In this document: positions 35,501 through 41,952 of the stretch, piece after piece | Layout: the number at the start of each line of letters is the position of its first letter | How positions within the stretch are numbered: the first letter of the stretch is position 1 | NCBI GenBank assembly: GCA_026126105.1 | Contig: JAHCJV010000046.1 | Coordinates: 1 to 44,318 of the forward strand | DNA length: 44,318 nucleotides | Origin: Enhydrobacter sp. | GTDB taxonomy: Bacteria; Pseudomonadota; Alphaproteobacteria; Reyranellales; Reyranellaceae | Direction of reading: 5' to 3' | Position numbers and translations under genes: made by a program | Notes under the pieces: generated by a model | Databases searched by the model: none | The model's input: the letters and a program-made list of their open reading frames with translations, nothing else | What the model was told of the DNA's origin: nothing

Positions 35501-35766
35501 CCGAAGAAGGAGAAGCCGCGCACCACCTTCGATTTCGGCACCGTCAGCATGGACGTTGTAAGGGGATAGGTGACCTGGTCTTCCACTACCTGGGGCGCCT
35601 GACCACGGTAGTCAGTATAGACGATCACCTGCACGTCGGAGAGGTCGGGGATGGCATCGAGCGGCAGCGTCCTCAGTGCATAGACGCCGGCGGCGACTGC
35701 GAATATCGTGCCGACGAAGACGAGCACGAGATTGCGAGCGGACCATCCGATGAGGCGGGCGATCAT
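32590..35766 (-). CDS. cusA: CusA/CzcA-family heavy-metal RND efflux pump (Cu/Ag type)
   Basis: A 1058-residue inner-membrane RND transporter with the expected 12 helices and two large periplasmic loops. It matches CusA closely at IPDLSDVQVIVYTDYRGQAP, EDGTDPYWARSRVLEYLNAA, LGPDATGVGWVYQYA, GGIAIAVGAMIDAAIVMIEN (proton-relay helix 4) and AWTMPIRARIDMLATGIRTP, which holds a periplasmic copper-binding Met. It pumps Cu+/Ag+ out through CusB and an outer-membrane channel. The start ATG overlaps the CusB stop by 4 bases (ATGA), so translation is coupled. The stop is followed directly by IS66 remnant sequence, so CusA is the end of the operon. Confidence 0.93.
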   Translation of the reverse strand: MIARLIGWSARNLVLVFVGTIFAVAAGVYALRTLPLDAIPDLSDVQVIVYTDYRGQAPQVVEDQVTYPLTTSMLTVPKSKVVRGFSFFGVSFVYVIFEDGTDPYWARSRVLEYLNAATQRLPAGVTPTLGPDATGVGWVYQYAVIAREMTLAELRSLQDWVIRFAASKAEGVAEVASVGGFVKQYSIVVDPNRLRALGITLDRVREAVKASNADVGGRTVELSEFEFMVRGRGYFRNVADIENVVLKTARGVSLRVKDVARVEVGPDERRGITELNGEGEVASGIVLQRFGANALSVIENVKARLVEIGASLPKGAEIVPVYDRSALIDRAIETLKGTLIEESIIVALVCVVFLLHVRSALVAILMLPVGILMAFAAMKVIGLGSNIMSLGGIAIAVGAMIDAAIVMIENAHKHLERAPPDKPRVEILIEAAGEVGPALFFSLLVITVSFLPIFTLESQEGRMFGPLAFTKTFAMAAAALLSVTLVPALMVVFVRGRIVPEHKNPINRFLIWIYRPLIRWVLQAKILTILIALVVLGVTVWPARQLGSEFMPSLDEGTLMYMPTTLPGISVTKAAELLQMQDRIIKSFPEVASVYGKAGRALTATDPAPLEMFETIINLKPKGEWRPHVTIDSLKTEMDQALQFPGVSNAWTMPIRARIDMLATGIRTPVGVKVFGQDLVQMEQTAREIERVLRSVAGTSSAYAERVIGGYYLDIVPDRDVLGRYGLAISDVQRVIASALGAETVTTTVEGRERYGVAIRYPRDFRSNPQAIARDVQVPLLDGGTVPLGEVAKVELTRGATSIRTENGRLVVYIFVDIAGQDLGGYVAEAQRAVVKEVMLPPGTYVSWSGQFEYMQRAEARLKIVVPVTLLVIFLLLYLNFRSLTETLIVMLSLPFALVGGIWLMWWLGFDMSVAVAVGFIALAGVAAETGVVMLIYLQQAMAEVKAERTRQGRVFTRTAVYEAIMVGAVERVRPKMMTVVAIMAGLVPILWSTGAGSEVMQRIAVPMIGGMVSSTVLTLIVIPAVYGLVKSWRLPRRAADDDVTSGPEQAELKAAAG

Positions 35767-37184
35767 GGCTGTGCCTCCGGAGTTGTCAGGCTGCGTAGCG
35801 CCGCCTTCAGATTGCTCTCTGCGTCGATTAGAAAGTTCGCCGCCACAACGACGCGGTCGCCCACGGCAATCCCTTCGCGGATTTCGGTGAAGCCTTCGCC
35901 GCGGAGCCCGATCTGGACAACGCGAGGTTCGAACTTGCCGTCGCCCTGATCGAGTAACACCACCTGCCGCGTGCCTGTGTCGATGACAGCATCGTCCGGC
36001 ACAGCGACTACGGGGGTCGCACCTGCGGTGCCGATCTCCACATCTGCATACATGTTGGGAAGCAGCATGCCGCCGGGGTTCGCGATCTCGATACGTACCC
36101 TTGTGGCCCGCGTCGCCTCGCCCACTTGCGGATAGATCAACGACACGTGCCCTTCGAAGCTACGCCCAGGCAGACTTCGGATCCGGATAGTCGTCGGCGC
36201 ACCAGGCCGTACGAGACCAAGGTCGAACTCCGGCACATCCGCAAGCACCCAGATGGTTGAGATGTCGGCAATACGAAAAAGCACCTCCCCGGGCGCCGCT
36301 TTCATGCCGTCAACGACATTGCGCTCGAGCACAATGCCATCGCGGGGTGCGTGCCACGTCACCGATAGTGGCACCTTGCGCGTCCGCTCGATCTCGTCAA
36401 TCACCCGAGGCGACAGCCCAAGGTTTTCGAGGCGCTGGCGGGCGCCGCCGACTGCGCCGTCGCGGCGGCCAATGCTGAGGTCGGTGAGAAACTGAGCGCC
36501 CGCTGCGGCAATGTCGGCTGAATAGAGCCGGAGGAGCACCTGACCCTTTGTCACCTGGTCACCCGTCGTCACGCTCGCCACCTCGTTAACGAAGGCGTCA
36601 CTTCGCGTTGCGACAACCGAGATGCGCCGCTCGTCGAGCTGAACCGTTCCCGGTACCCGAACCAGCCGGCCGACGGCGCGTCGCTCCACTACCTCGGACC
36701 GGACGCCGGTGCGCTGCAGCCTGCCCGGCGAGAGCTTCACGACCGAGCCGCTGTCGTCCTCTCCCTCGTAGACGGGAATGTAGTCCATCCCCATGGAATC
36801 TTTCTTCGGCGTCGGCGAGGTGTCGGGCAGGCCCATTGGGTTGCGGTAATAAAGGATGCGCCGCGCGCTTGCCGGGACGGTCGCCTCCGCCATGTTTGGC
36901 GCTTTGAACTCGAAACTTACGTCCTCGCTGGTGCGAACGGCGCGGAAAGCCCGGCCCTCCTCTGTGTGGCGCGGAGTCGCCGAATAGAAAGGCTTGCCGT
37001 CCGGATCGCGATAATAGATCACCATGCCGGTGCCGGCCGGCTCAGCAGCCGCAAGCGTAGGCTCGACGCCGAACCATGCGCGGACGCCCGGCGCAGGAAG
37101 ACCCCGGATATCCGCCAAATTGCCTACGGCACCCGCCAGCACAACGGCGGCCAGGAAGAGGCCTATAAGGACGATCCGTTTCAT
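35763..37184 (-). CDS. cusB: CusB-type RND periplasmic adaptor with heavy-metal-binding domain
   Basis: A 473-residue membrane fusion protein. After an N-terminal anchor/signal (RIVLIGLFLAAVVLAGAVG) come a degenerate metal-domain copy (IYYRDPDGKPFYSATPRH, about 56-73) and a complete heavy-metal-binding domain (ILYYRNPMGLPDTSPTPKKD then SMGMDYIPVYEG). Barrel-sandwich, hairpin and beta-barrel domains follow (VTTGDQVTKGQVLLRLYSAD, WHAPRDGIVLERNVVDGMKA, IWVLADVPEFDLGLVRPG). It links CusA to the TolC-type channel and hands over copper. It overlaps CusA (4 bp) and the FixH-like gene (4 bp). The extra upstream metal-domain copy lacks its Met/Cys ligands. Confidence 0.92.
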   Translation of the reverse strand: MKRIVLIGLFLAAVVLAGAVGNLADIRGLPAPGVRAWFGVEPTLAAAEPAGTGMVIYYRDPDGKPFYSATPRHTEEGRAFRAVRTSEDVSFEFKAPNMAEATVPASARRILYYRNPMGLPDTSPTPKKDSMGMDYIPVYEGEDDSGSVVKLSPGRLQRTGVRSEVVERRAVGRLVRVPGTVQLDERRISVVATRSDAFVNEVASVTTGDQVTKGQVLLRLYSADIAAAGAQFLTDLSIGRRDGAVGGARQRLENLGLSPRVIDEIERTRKVPLSVTWHAPRDGIVLERNVVDGMKAAPGEVLFRIADISTIWVLADVPEFDLGLVRPGAPTTIRIRSLPGRSFEGHVSLIYPQVGEATRATRVRIEIANPGGMLLPNMYADVEIGTAGATPVVAVPDDAVIDTGTRQVVLLDQGDGKFEPRVVQIGLRGEGFTEIREGIAVGDRVVVAANFLIDAESNLKAALRSLTTPEAQP

Positions 37185-37588
37185 GGCAGCGCCCTCAAGA
37201 CCAGCTTGTTCTGAAGCGTGCCGGCCTCACCTTGAATTTTGGCCCCCAGCGAGAGCTGCCAGTCCCCCTCCATCGTCAGGTTAGTTTTGAAACGGTAGAT
37301 GCCGGGTTGGGTCGAAGGCAGGGGCTCGATCCGAGCGGTCATGGTCGGCATGCCGTCAGGCGCCATATCGATCCGCATGGCAAAGATGACCGCGTCCGGA
37401 ACCGCCTTGCCCGTCCGCTTGTCGACGAGCCGAACGGAGATCATCGCATCGTCGCCTTGCCTTAGAATCGTCTGAACGAGACGAAATTCGTAGTCGGCGA
37501 TGTCGGCGCGCGCCGTCGAAACAGCCAAAATGGAGAGCGCGGCTGCGAGCGCCGCCATTGCGGCGCGCTTGATATGAAAGGTCGTCAT
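37181..37588 (-). CDS. FixH/YtkA-like periplasmic protein
   Basis: A 135-residue exported protein. The signal peptide is AAMAALAAALSILAVSTARA, cut before DIADYEF. The mature part has the YtkA/FixH immunoglobulin-like pattern: VRLVDKRTGKAVPDAVIFAM, then GIYRFKTNLTMEGDWQLSLG. Several Met in RIDMAPDGMPTMTARIE could bind copper. In copper operons these proteins often sit before cusB, with unclear function (a metal-handling or assembly aid). The start was set at ATG 37588 (MTTFHIKR); longer in-frame starts exist. It overlaps cusB by 4 bp, so it is co-translated. Confidence 0.8.
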   Translation of the reverse strand: MTTFHIKRAAMAALAAALSILAVSTARADIADYEFRLVQTILRQGDDAMISVRLVDKRTGKAVPDAVIFAMRIDMAPDGMPTMTARIEPLPSTQPGIYRFKTNLTMEGDWQLSLGAKIQGEAGTLQNKLVLRALP

Positions 37589-37718
37589 GGTTTGAAATCC
37601 CAGATGCATCGGAGTGCCGTGCGCACAGCCCGGCGTTGCGTGGCCTATGGCCACGCACTCTCGGCCGCCTGAGCCTCGCTGGGGCGGCGCGAGCCGGCGT
37701 GGAAACGCCGGCGATGTT

Positions 37719-38069
37719 CTAGGTTCGCGGAGGTCGGGCGGGAGGCTCTACCGCGAGCGCATCGCCCGCAACGTCGCTTCCAGGGCGAATAGCGTCACTC
37801 TGCCCCCCATACACGAAAACCAAGCCCGAAAGCAGCGGCGTAATTGAGAAGCACTTTGCCATACATGTCGTCGCCAACAGGCAGGCCTTCTGGCAGTCCG
37901 GAATGGTGGGCTTCTCAAGCGGGCAGCAAGGCATGCCGTCCGGCATTTCGGACATTGTCGATGCAGCCGCCATCATCGGCACGCTCATCGTGGTGACGAA
38001 CGGGCCAGCAATGAGCCCCACGATCGCAAGGATCGGAAGCGCCCTACGGAGCCACACGCCGACTTTCAT
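37719..38069 (-). CDS. small Cys/Met-rich exported protein, unknown
   Basis: A 116-residue protein not recognised. It has an N-terminal hydrophobic signal/anchor (ALPILAIVGLIAGPFVT), a Met-rich stretch (TTMSVPMMAAASTMSEMPDG) and then a Cys cluster, MPCCPLEKPTIPDCQKAC and TTCMAKC (six Cys in 26 residues), before a second hydrophobic stretch. This ligand pattern and its position as first gene of the fixH-cusB-cusA group suggest periplasmic copper binding, but that is an inference. The start was placed at ATG 38069 (MKVGVWLRR). A 130-bp gap separates it from the FixH-like gene. Confidence 0.65.
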   Translation of the reverse strand: MKVGVWLRRALPILAIVGLIAGPFVTTMSVPMMAAASTMSEMPDGMPCCPLEKPTIPDCQKACLLATTCMAKCFSITPLLSGLVFVYGGQSDAIRPGSDVAGDALAVEPPARPPRT

Positions 38070-38124
38070 GAATTGCACAATGCCACAGGAGCAAGCCTAC
38101 GGGAAGTTGCGCACCGGAGGCGGA

Positions 38125-38151
38125 TTGTCACAAGCTTCCAACGTTGTGCAA
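38125..38151. promoter_or_regulatory. inverted repeat upstream of the fixH-cusBA group
   Basis: The sequence TTG-t-CACAA-N10-TTGTG-CAA is a dyad with two nested arms, 56-82 bases before the Cys/Met-rich gene start. It lies where the operator for this half of the copper island would be. It does not match a CueR-type site (usually ACCTTCC...GGAAGGT). It is a candidate regulator site only. Confidence 0.3.
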
Positions 38152-38261
38152 CCACATCCGGCAGTATTGATGATGAAGGCTGTCGGGGATCGGATGAGCA
38201 GCGAGCTGGCCGAGCCGTCGGAGAGGCGGAAGCGTCGGCGAATCCTTGGCGAGTGACAATG

Positions 38262-38890
38262 CTGGCGTCGATCCCGGAGGCCCATGAAGGGTACGTGAGC
38301 TGGGAGGGAGCAGAGGTGATCCGCCCGACGGTGAGCGACAACGTACCCACGGGTGGGCATCACGGCGCGTCCAAGCAGGGTGAACGCTCTACTCGCCGGC
38401 CCTGTTCGCTGCCGACGTTGCGGCCGCAAGCTGATGTCCGCTACACGGCACCACCCCGCTACTCCTGCTGCTGCGCCTGCTCGACCATGGCGCGCCGCGC
38501 TGCTTCGCCTTCGGCGGATTGCGCGGCGGCGACGCCATTGAAGAAGCGCTCCTGCAGGTAGTCGAGCCAAGAGCCATCGCGGAGGCGGACGATCTGATTG
38601 CCGACATCCTCAATCGCAACGGACTGGTGACTGGCTACGAAAACCGCTGGCCACGCGAACGCGCCACTGTAGCGGGCAGCCTCGAGATCGCCTATGAGCG
38701 CCTCGCGAACTTCGTCGCGGCGCCGGGTTGCCCTCAGGCCGTCATGAAATCCGCCGGTTCCAGCCAGCGACGGACGGGCAAGAGCCATGGCTCAATCTGA
38801 GCAAGACGGCAGGCCTGCTGGGCATCGCGGCCAAGATCCTCAGGCTTGCCGCCGACGCTGCGAGATCGCCGAATGCCAGATTTCTTCTCC
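38262..38890 (+). pseudogene. serine recombinase (resolvase family) remnant
   Basis: Translation across frames gives successive blocks of a recombinase-family protein: IPEAHEGYVSWEGAEVIRPT, VSDNVPTGGHHGASKQG, ALLAGPVRCRRCGRKLM (zinc ribbon), CFAFGGLRGGDAIEEALLQV, VEPRAI, LVTGYENRW, then PWLNLSKTAGLLGIAAKILR. The frame changes at least three times, and the catalytic Ser domain is missing. A block expected between VEPRAI and LVTG is found on the opposite strand (RRRDEVREALIGDLEAARYS, about 38745-38685). It lies between the two halves of the copper island. Confidence 0.75.
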
Positions 38891-38944
38891 GCACCCGCAA
38901 GCTTCGCGAGTCAAATGGCTTGCGATGCGCTGAGGATCAATACT

Positions 38945-39427
38945 TCAACGTGCGGCATTGAGTCGGCTTTGTCGGGCCCTAATGTCGGGCGGCCACTGAC
39001 TTTTAATAAATGCCAATATCGCAGCAATCTCTAGATCGGAGAGGATTTGCCGAAAGGCGGGCATGTCCGTCTGGTATCCCGCCGGGTAGGCCTTGGGACC
39101 GAGCTGGGTGACGCGCATCAGGAAGGCGTCCGAATGGTGCCACGTATGCCCGCTTGCGTCATGCGGAGGGGCAGGCAACCGGCCACTGGGGAGGCGGCGC
39201 TGCCAGTCCGGTTGACCCTCAAGCGCCGCTCCGTGGCAGCTCGCGCATGCAGCCGCGTACAACCGCTTGCCTAGCGCCACCTGCTTGTCATCGCTCGCGT
39301 CGATGCGGACGGGCGTCGCCCAGAGCAGGACGACAGCACTCCCCGTGAGGAGGACAACGAGCAACGCGCCGGCGAGTCCGATCACGCGCCACCCACGTCG
39401 CGGTGCCGCGAACAATCGTTTACGCAT
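38945..39427 (-). CDS. membrane-anchored class I cytochrome c
   Basis: A 160-residue protein with one N-terminal membrane segment (VIGLAGALLVVLLTGSAVVLLW) and a c-type heme domain: CASCH at 61-65, a Met ligand in YQTDMPAF (Met122) and a closing ILSDLEIAAILAFIKSQWP helix. It would carry electrons at the periplasmic face. In the copper cluster it could receive electrons from the multicopper oxidase/cupredoxin pair or link to respiration; this is inferred. It is the last gene of the right half of the island, followed by the recombinase remnant. The gap to the small secreted protein gene is 25 bp. Confidence 0.85.
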   Translation of the reverse strand: MRKRLFAAPRRGWRVIGLAGALLVVLLTGSAVVLLWATPVRIDASDDKQVALGKRLYAAACASCHGAALEGQPDWQRRLPSGRLPAPPHDASGHTWHHSDAFLMRVTQLGPKAYPAGYQTDMPAFRQILSDLEIAAILAFIKSQWPPDIRARQSRLNAAR

Positions 39428-39452
39428 GGATCGGTCCTGCGGTCATACGGCT

Positions 39453-39713
39453 TTAGTTGTCCTGTGGCTTCGGCTGTAGGCGACAATTTGTGTCCACGCA
39501 CACGATGGTGAGGACGCGACCCGACCCTCTGCAGATGACCTCGTATGCGGTGACAGCCGGAGACAGCTCCGTCTGATTGGTGCTGCCGGGGACGCAGCCC
39601 TGTTTGGCTAGTATCGCCTGCAACTCGCGGTCGTCGGCGGCCGCCGACGACGCTCCCACGCTGCTCAGGCCCGCCAGGCAAGCGATAGTGGCCATCGTTG
39701 CTTGTTTCATCAT
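39453..39713 (-). CDS. small secreted protein, unknown
   Basis: An 86-residue protein not recognised. The signal peptide is MATIACLAGLSSVGASSAAA, giving a mature part of about 60 residues with four Cys (KQGCVPGS, EVICRG, VCVDTNCRL), likely two disulfides. It lies 7 bp downstream of the CusF-like gene and 25 bp before the cytochrome c gene, so it belongs to the copper operon. No metal motif is evident. Confidence 0.7.
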   Translation of the reverse strand: MMKQATMATIACLAGLSSVGASSAAADDRELQAILAKQGCVPGSTNQTELSPAVTAYEVICRGSGRVLTIVCVDTNCRLQPKPQDN

Positions 39714-39720
39714 GGGACCG

Positions 39721-40011
39721 TCAGTGCCCCTTGCCGATCTTGGTGACCGTGATCGCTCCGTTGACGCGATCGGCCTCGAACTCGATCCGGTCCCCCGCCT
39801 TCACCTTGTCGAGCATGGTGGGATCGGCGACGCGGAACACCATGGTCATGGCGTCCATGTCGAGGTTCTTGATGGGGCCGTGCTTCAGCGTGATCTTTCC
39901 GGCAGGCTTATCCACCTTGACGACCTCGGCCTTTACCATGTTGCCGTCCGCCCATGCGGGAATCGAGAACAGGATCGCGGCCAGGACGGCCGAGACAATC
40001 TTTTTCAGCAT
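39721..40011 (-). CDS. CusF-like periplasmic copper chaperone
   Basis: A 96-residue protein with a signal peptide (IVSAVLAAILFSIPAWA) and the OB-fold CusF domain: KITLKHGPIKNLDMDAMTMV. Alignment to E. coli CusF places His44 as the His ligand, and Met55 and Met57 in AMTM as the Met ligands. The Trp that caps the copper site in CusF (NWPEMTM) is replaced by Met52 (DMDAMTM). It would carry Cu+/Ag+ in the periplasm to CusBA. It lies 7 bp upstream of the small secreted protein gene and 25 bp after the cupredoxin gene. Confidence 0.87.
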   Translation of the reverse strand: MLKKIVSAVLAAILFSIPAWADGNMVKAEVVKVDKPAGKITLKHGPIKNLDMDAMTMVFRVADPTMLDKVKAGDRIEFEADRVNGAITVTKIGKGH

Positions 40012-40036
40012 TTGATCGCTCCTTCTCTTAAGTTGT

Positions 40037-40531
40037 TCACTCGACGACGATGGTGCCGAACATGCCGGCCTGGCGATGTCCGGGAATGAGGCAGGAGAAG
40101 TCGAAGGTGCCTGCCTTGGTGAACTGCCAAAGGATCTCCCCGGTTGCCTTGGGCTTCAGGCGCTTCGCATTGGGATCGTCGTGCTCCATGTCCGGGTTCT
40201 TCTCCATCTCCTTCATATGCTTCAGATTCTCTTCGACCGTGCCGACGACGAACTCGTGATCGATTTCGCCGTTGTTGCGAAGCTGGAAGCGAACCTGCTC
40301 GCCCTTCTTGAATCTGAGCTTGTCGGGAAGGAACAGCATCTTCCCCTCGTCCTCACGGAAGACGATTTGGATGACGCGCGCGGGTTTCTTGGGGTCACCT
40401 GGTTTGCCGTATGCCGTGTCTTCGGGGTGCGAGTGCCCTTCGCCCGGCTTGTGGCCGGGGGCGGCGGCTGCCGTACTTGTGAGCAGCGCGGCAGCGATTG
40501 ACGTAGCGAGCAACGTTCTAGCTTTCACCAT
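40037..40531 (-). CDS. cupredoxin (plastocyanin/azurin-like) exported protein
   Basis: A 164-residue blue-copper protein. The signal peptide is LLATSIAAALLTSTAAAA. A His-bearing leader (PGHKPGEGHSHPED) and the cupredoxin barrel follow, with type-1 ligands His92 (IDHEFVV), Cys147, His152 and Met157 in FSCLIPGHRQAGM. A charged Met/His-rich insert (HMKEMEKNPDMEHDD) sits between strands. It may shuttle electrons or store copper for the multicopper oxidase encoded just upstream. The perfect AGGAGG site before ATG 40531 decides the start; the frame to 40564 is longer only by shadow codons. It lies 16 bp after the oxidase gene. Confidence 0.88.
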   Translation of the reverse strand: MVKARTLLATSIAAALLTSTAAAAPGHKPGEGHSHPEDTAYGKPGDPKKPARVIQIVFREDEGKMLFLPDKLRFKKGEQVRFQLRNNGEIDHEFVVGTVEENLKHMKEMEKNPDMEHDDPNAKRLKPKATGEILWQFTKAGTFDFSCLIPGHRQAGMFGTIVVE

Positions 40532-40547
40532 TGCCTCCTGAGTTGGG

Positions 40548-41939
40548 TTACTTGTGTGAGCCATGCGACGACGGCTTCACCACCCGAACCGGCGCGCTGC
40601 CAGGCCTTGCCGCCGGCGTGGGCGTAGGTGCACGGGTTGCGGAGGGCTTTGGCCCCTTCCATTCCCAAGCCACCGTTCCGGGCGGGTTCTGGTACCAGCC
40701 AGGATCCTTGTAGTCTCCCGAAGCCAACCCCTCGCGCACTTTCACGACCGAAAACATGCCGCCCATTTCGACGGCGCCAAACTGCGCAAACCCGGTCATC
40801 ATCGGCAGCGTGTTATCTGGCAGCGGCATCTCCATCTCGCCCATGTCGGCCATGCCCGCACTACCCATCGGCATGTAATCAGGCACCATGCGCTTCATCT
40901 GTCGGGCGAACTGCTTCTTGTCGACGCCAATGAAGGTTCGGATGTCGTGTCCCATCGCATTCATGGTGTGATGCGACTTGTGGCAGTGAATCGCCCAGTC
41001 GCCGGGGTAGATCGCGTCGAATTCGTAGGCACGCATGGCGCCCACCGGAATGTCGATCGTCACCTCGGGCCAGCGCGCCTCCGGGCGCACCCATCCTCCG
41101 TCGGTACACGTCACCTCAAAATCGTAACCGTGCATGTGGATGGGATGGTTGGTCATCGTGAGGTTTCCGACGCGCACCCGAACGCGGTCACCCTTGGCGA
41201 TCACCAGCGGGTCGATGCCGGGAAAGACCCGGCTGTTGAATGTCCACATGTTGAAGTTCAGCATCTCGGCGACCTTCGGCACGTAGTTGCCGGGATCGAT
41301 GTCGTAGGCGCTGAGCAGGAAGACAAAATCGCGGTCGACCCTGTGCAGCTTGGGATCACGCGGATGGACGACGAAGAACCCCATCATGCCCATCGCCATC
41401 TGCACCATCTCGTCGGCATGCGGGTGATACATGAAGGTGCCGCTCTTCATGAGCTGATACTCGTAGACGAAGGTCTGGCCGGGCTTGATGTGCGGTTGGC
41501 TGAGGCCACCGACCCCGTCCATGCCCGAGGGCAGGAGCTGACCATGCCAGTGGATCGTCGTGTGCTCGGGCAGGCGATTGGTAACAAAGATCCGGACCTT
41601 GTCGCCTTCGACGGCCTCGATCGTCGGCCCGGGACTTTGCCCGTTGTAGCCCCACAGCCGGGCGATCATGCCGGGCGCCATTTCGCGTTCGACAGGTTCG
41701 GCGACCAGATGGAACTCTTTCCAGTCGCCGTTCTGCCGCCAGGGCAGCGTCCATCCGTTCAGCGTAACGACGGGCTGGTAGTCTGGTCCGCTGGTCGGAT
41801 AGAGAGGCGGCTGCATCGTGTTGGTGCTGGTCGTCGGCGCTTCCGGGATCGATTGGGCCTGGACGCGACCGCTGACCGCGGCGGCGCCGAGGAGGGCGAG
41901 GCCGGATGCTCCGACGAGATTGCGTCTGGAGATGCTCAT
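40548..41939 (-). CDS. multicopper oxidase (CopA/CueO-like)
   Basis: A 463-residue exported copper oxidase. The Tat-type leader is ISRRNLVGASGLALLGAAAV. All four copper motifs are present: HWHG (130-133), HPHAD (172-176), HPIHMHGYDFEV (265-276) and HCHKSHHTMNAM (318-329) with the type-1 Cys319 and axial Met329. A Met-rich C-terminal segment (YMPMGSAGMADMGEMEMP) resembles copper-loading loops of CueO/CopA. It would oxidise Cu+ to the less toxic Cu2+ in the periplasm. The end is Pro/Ala-rich (SATRAPTPTPAARPG). It is preceded by the TolC-type gene (13 bp) and followed by the cupredoxin. Confidence 0.93.
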   Translation of the reverse strand: MSISRRNLVGASGLALLGAAAVSGRVQAQSIPEAPTTSTNTMQPPLYPTSGPDYQPVVTLNGWTLPWRQNGDWKEFHLVAEPVEREMAPGMIARLWGYNGQSPGPTIEAVEGDKVRIFVTNRLPEHTTIHWHGQLLPSGMDGVGGLSQPHIKPGQTFVYEYQLMKSGTFMYHPHADEMVQMAMGMMGFFVVHPRDPKLHRVDRDFVFLLSAYDIDPGNYVPKVAEMLNFNMWTFNSRVFPGIDPLVIAKGDRVRVRVGNLTMTNHPIHMHGYDFEVTCTDGGWVRPEARWPEVTIDIPVGAMRAYEFDAIYPGDWAIHCHKSHHTMNAMGHDIRTFIGVDKKQFARQMKRMVPDYMPMGSAGMADMGEMEMPLPDNTLPMMTGFAQFGAVEMGGMFSVVKVREGLASGDYKDPGWYQNPPGTVAWEWKGPKPSATRAPTPTPAARPGSAPVRVVKPSSHGSHK

Positions 41940-41952
41940 GTCGTTCTCCTTC

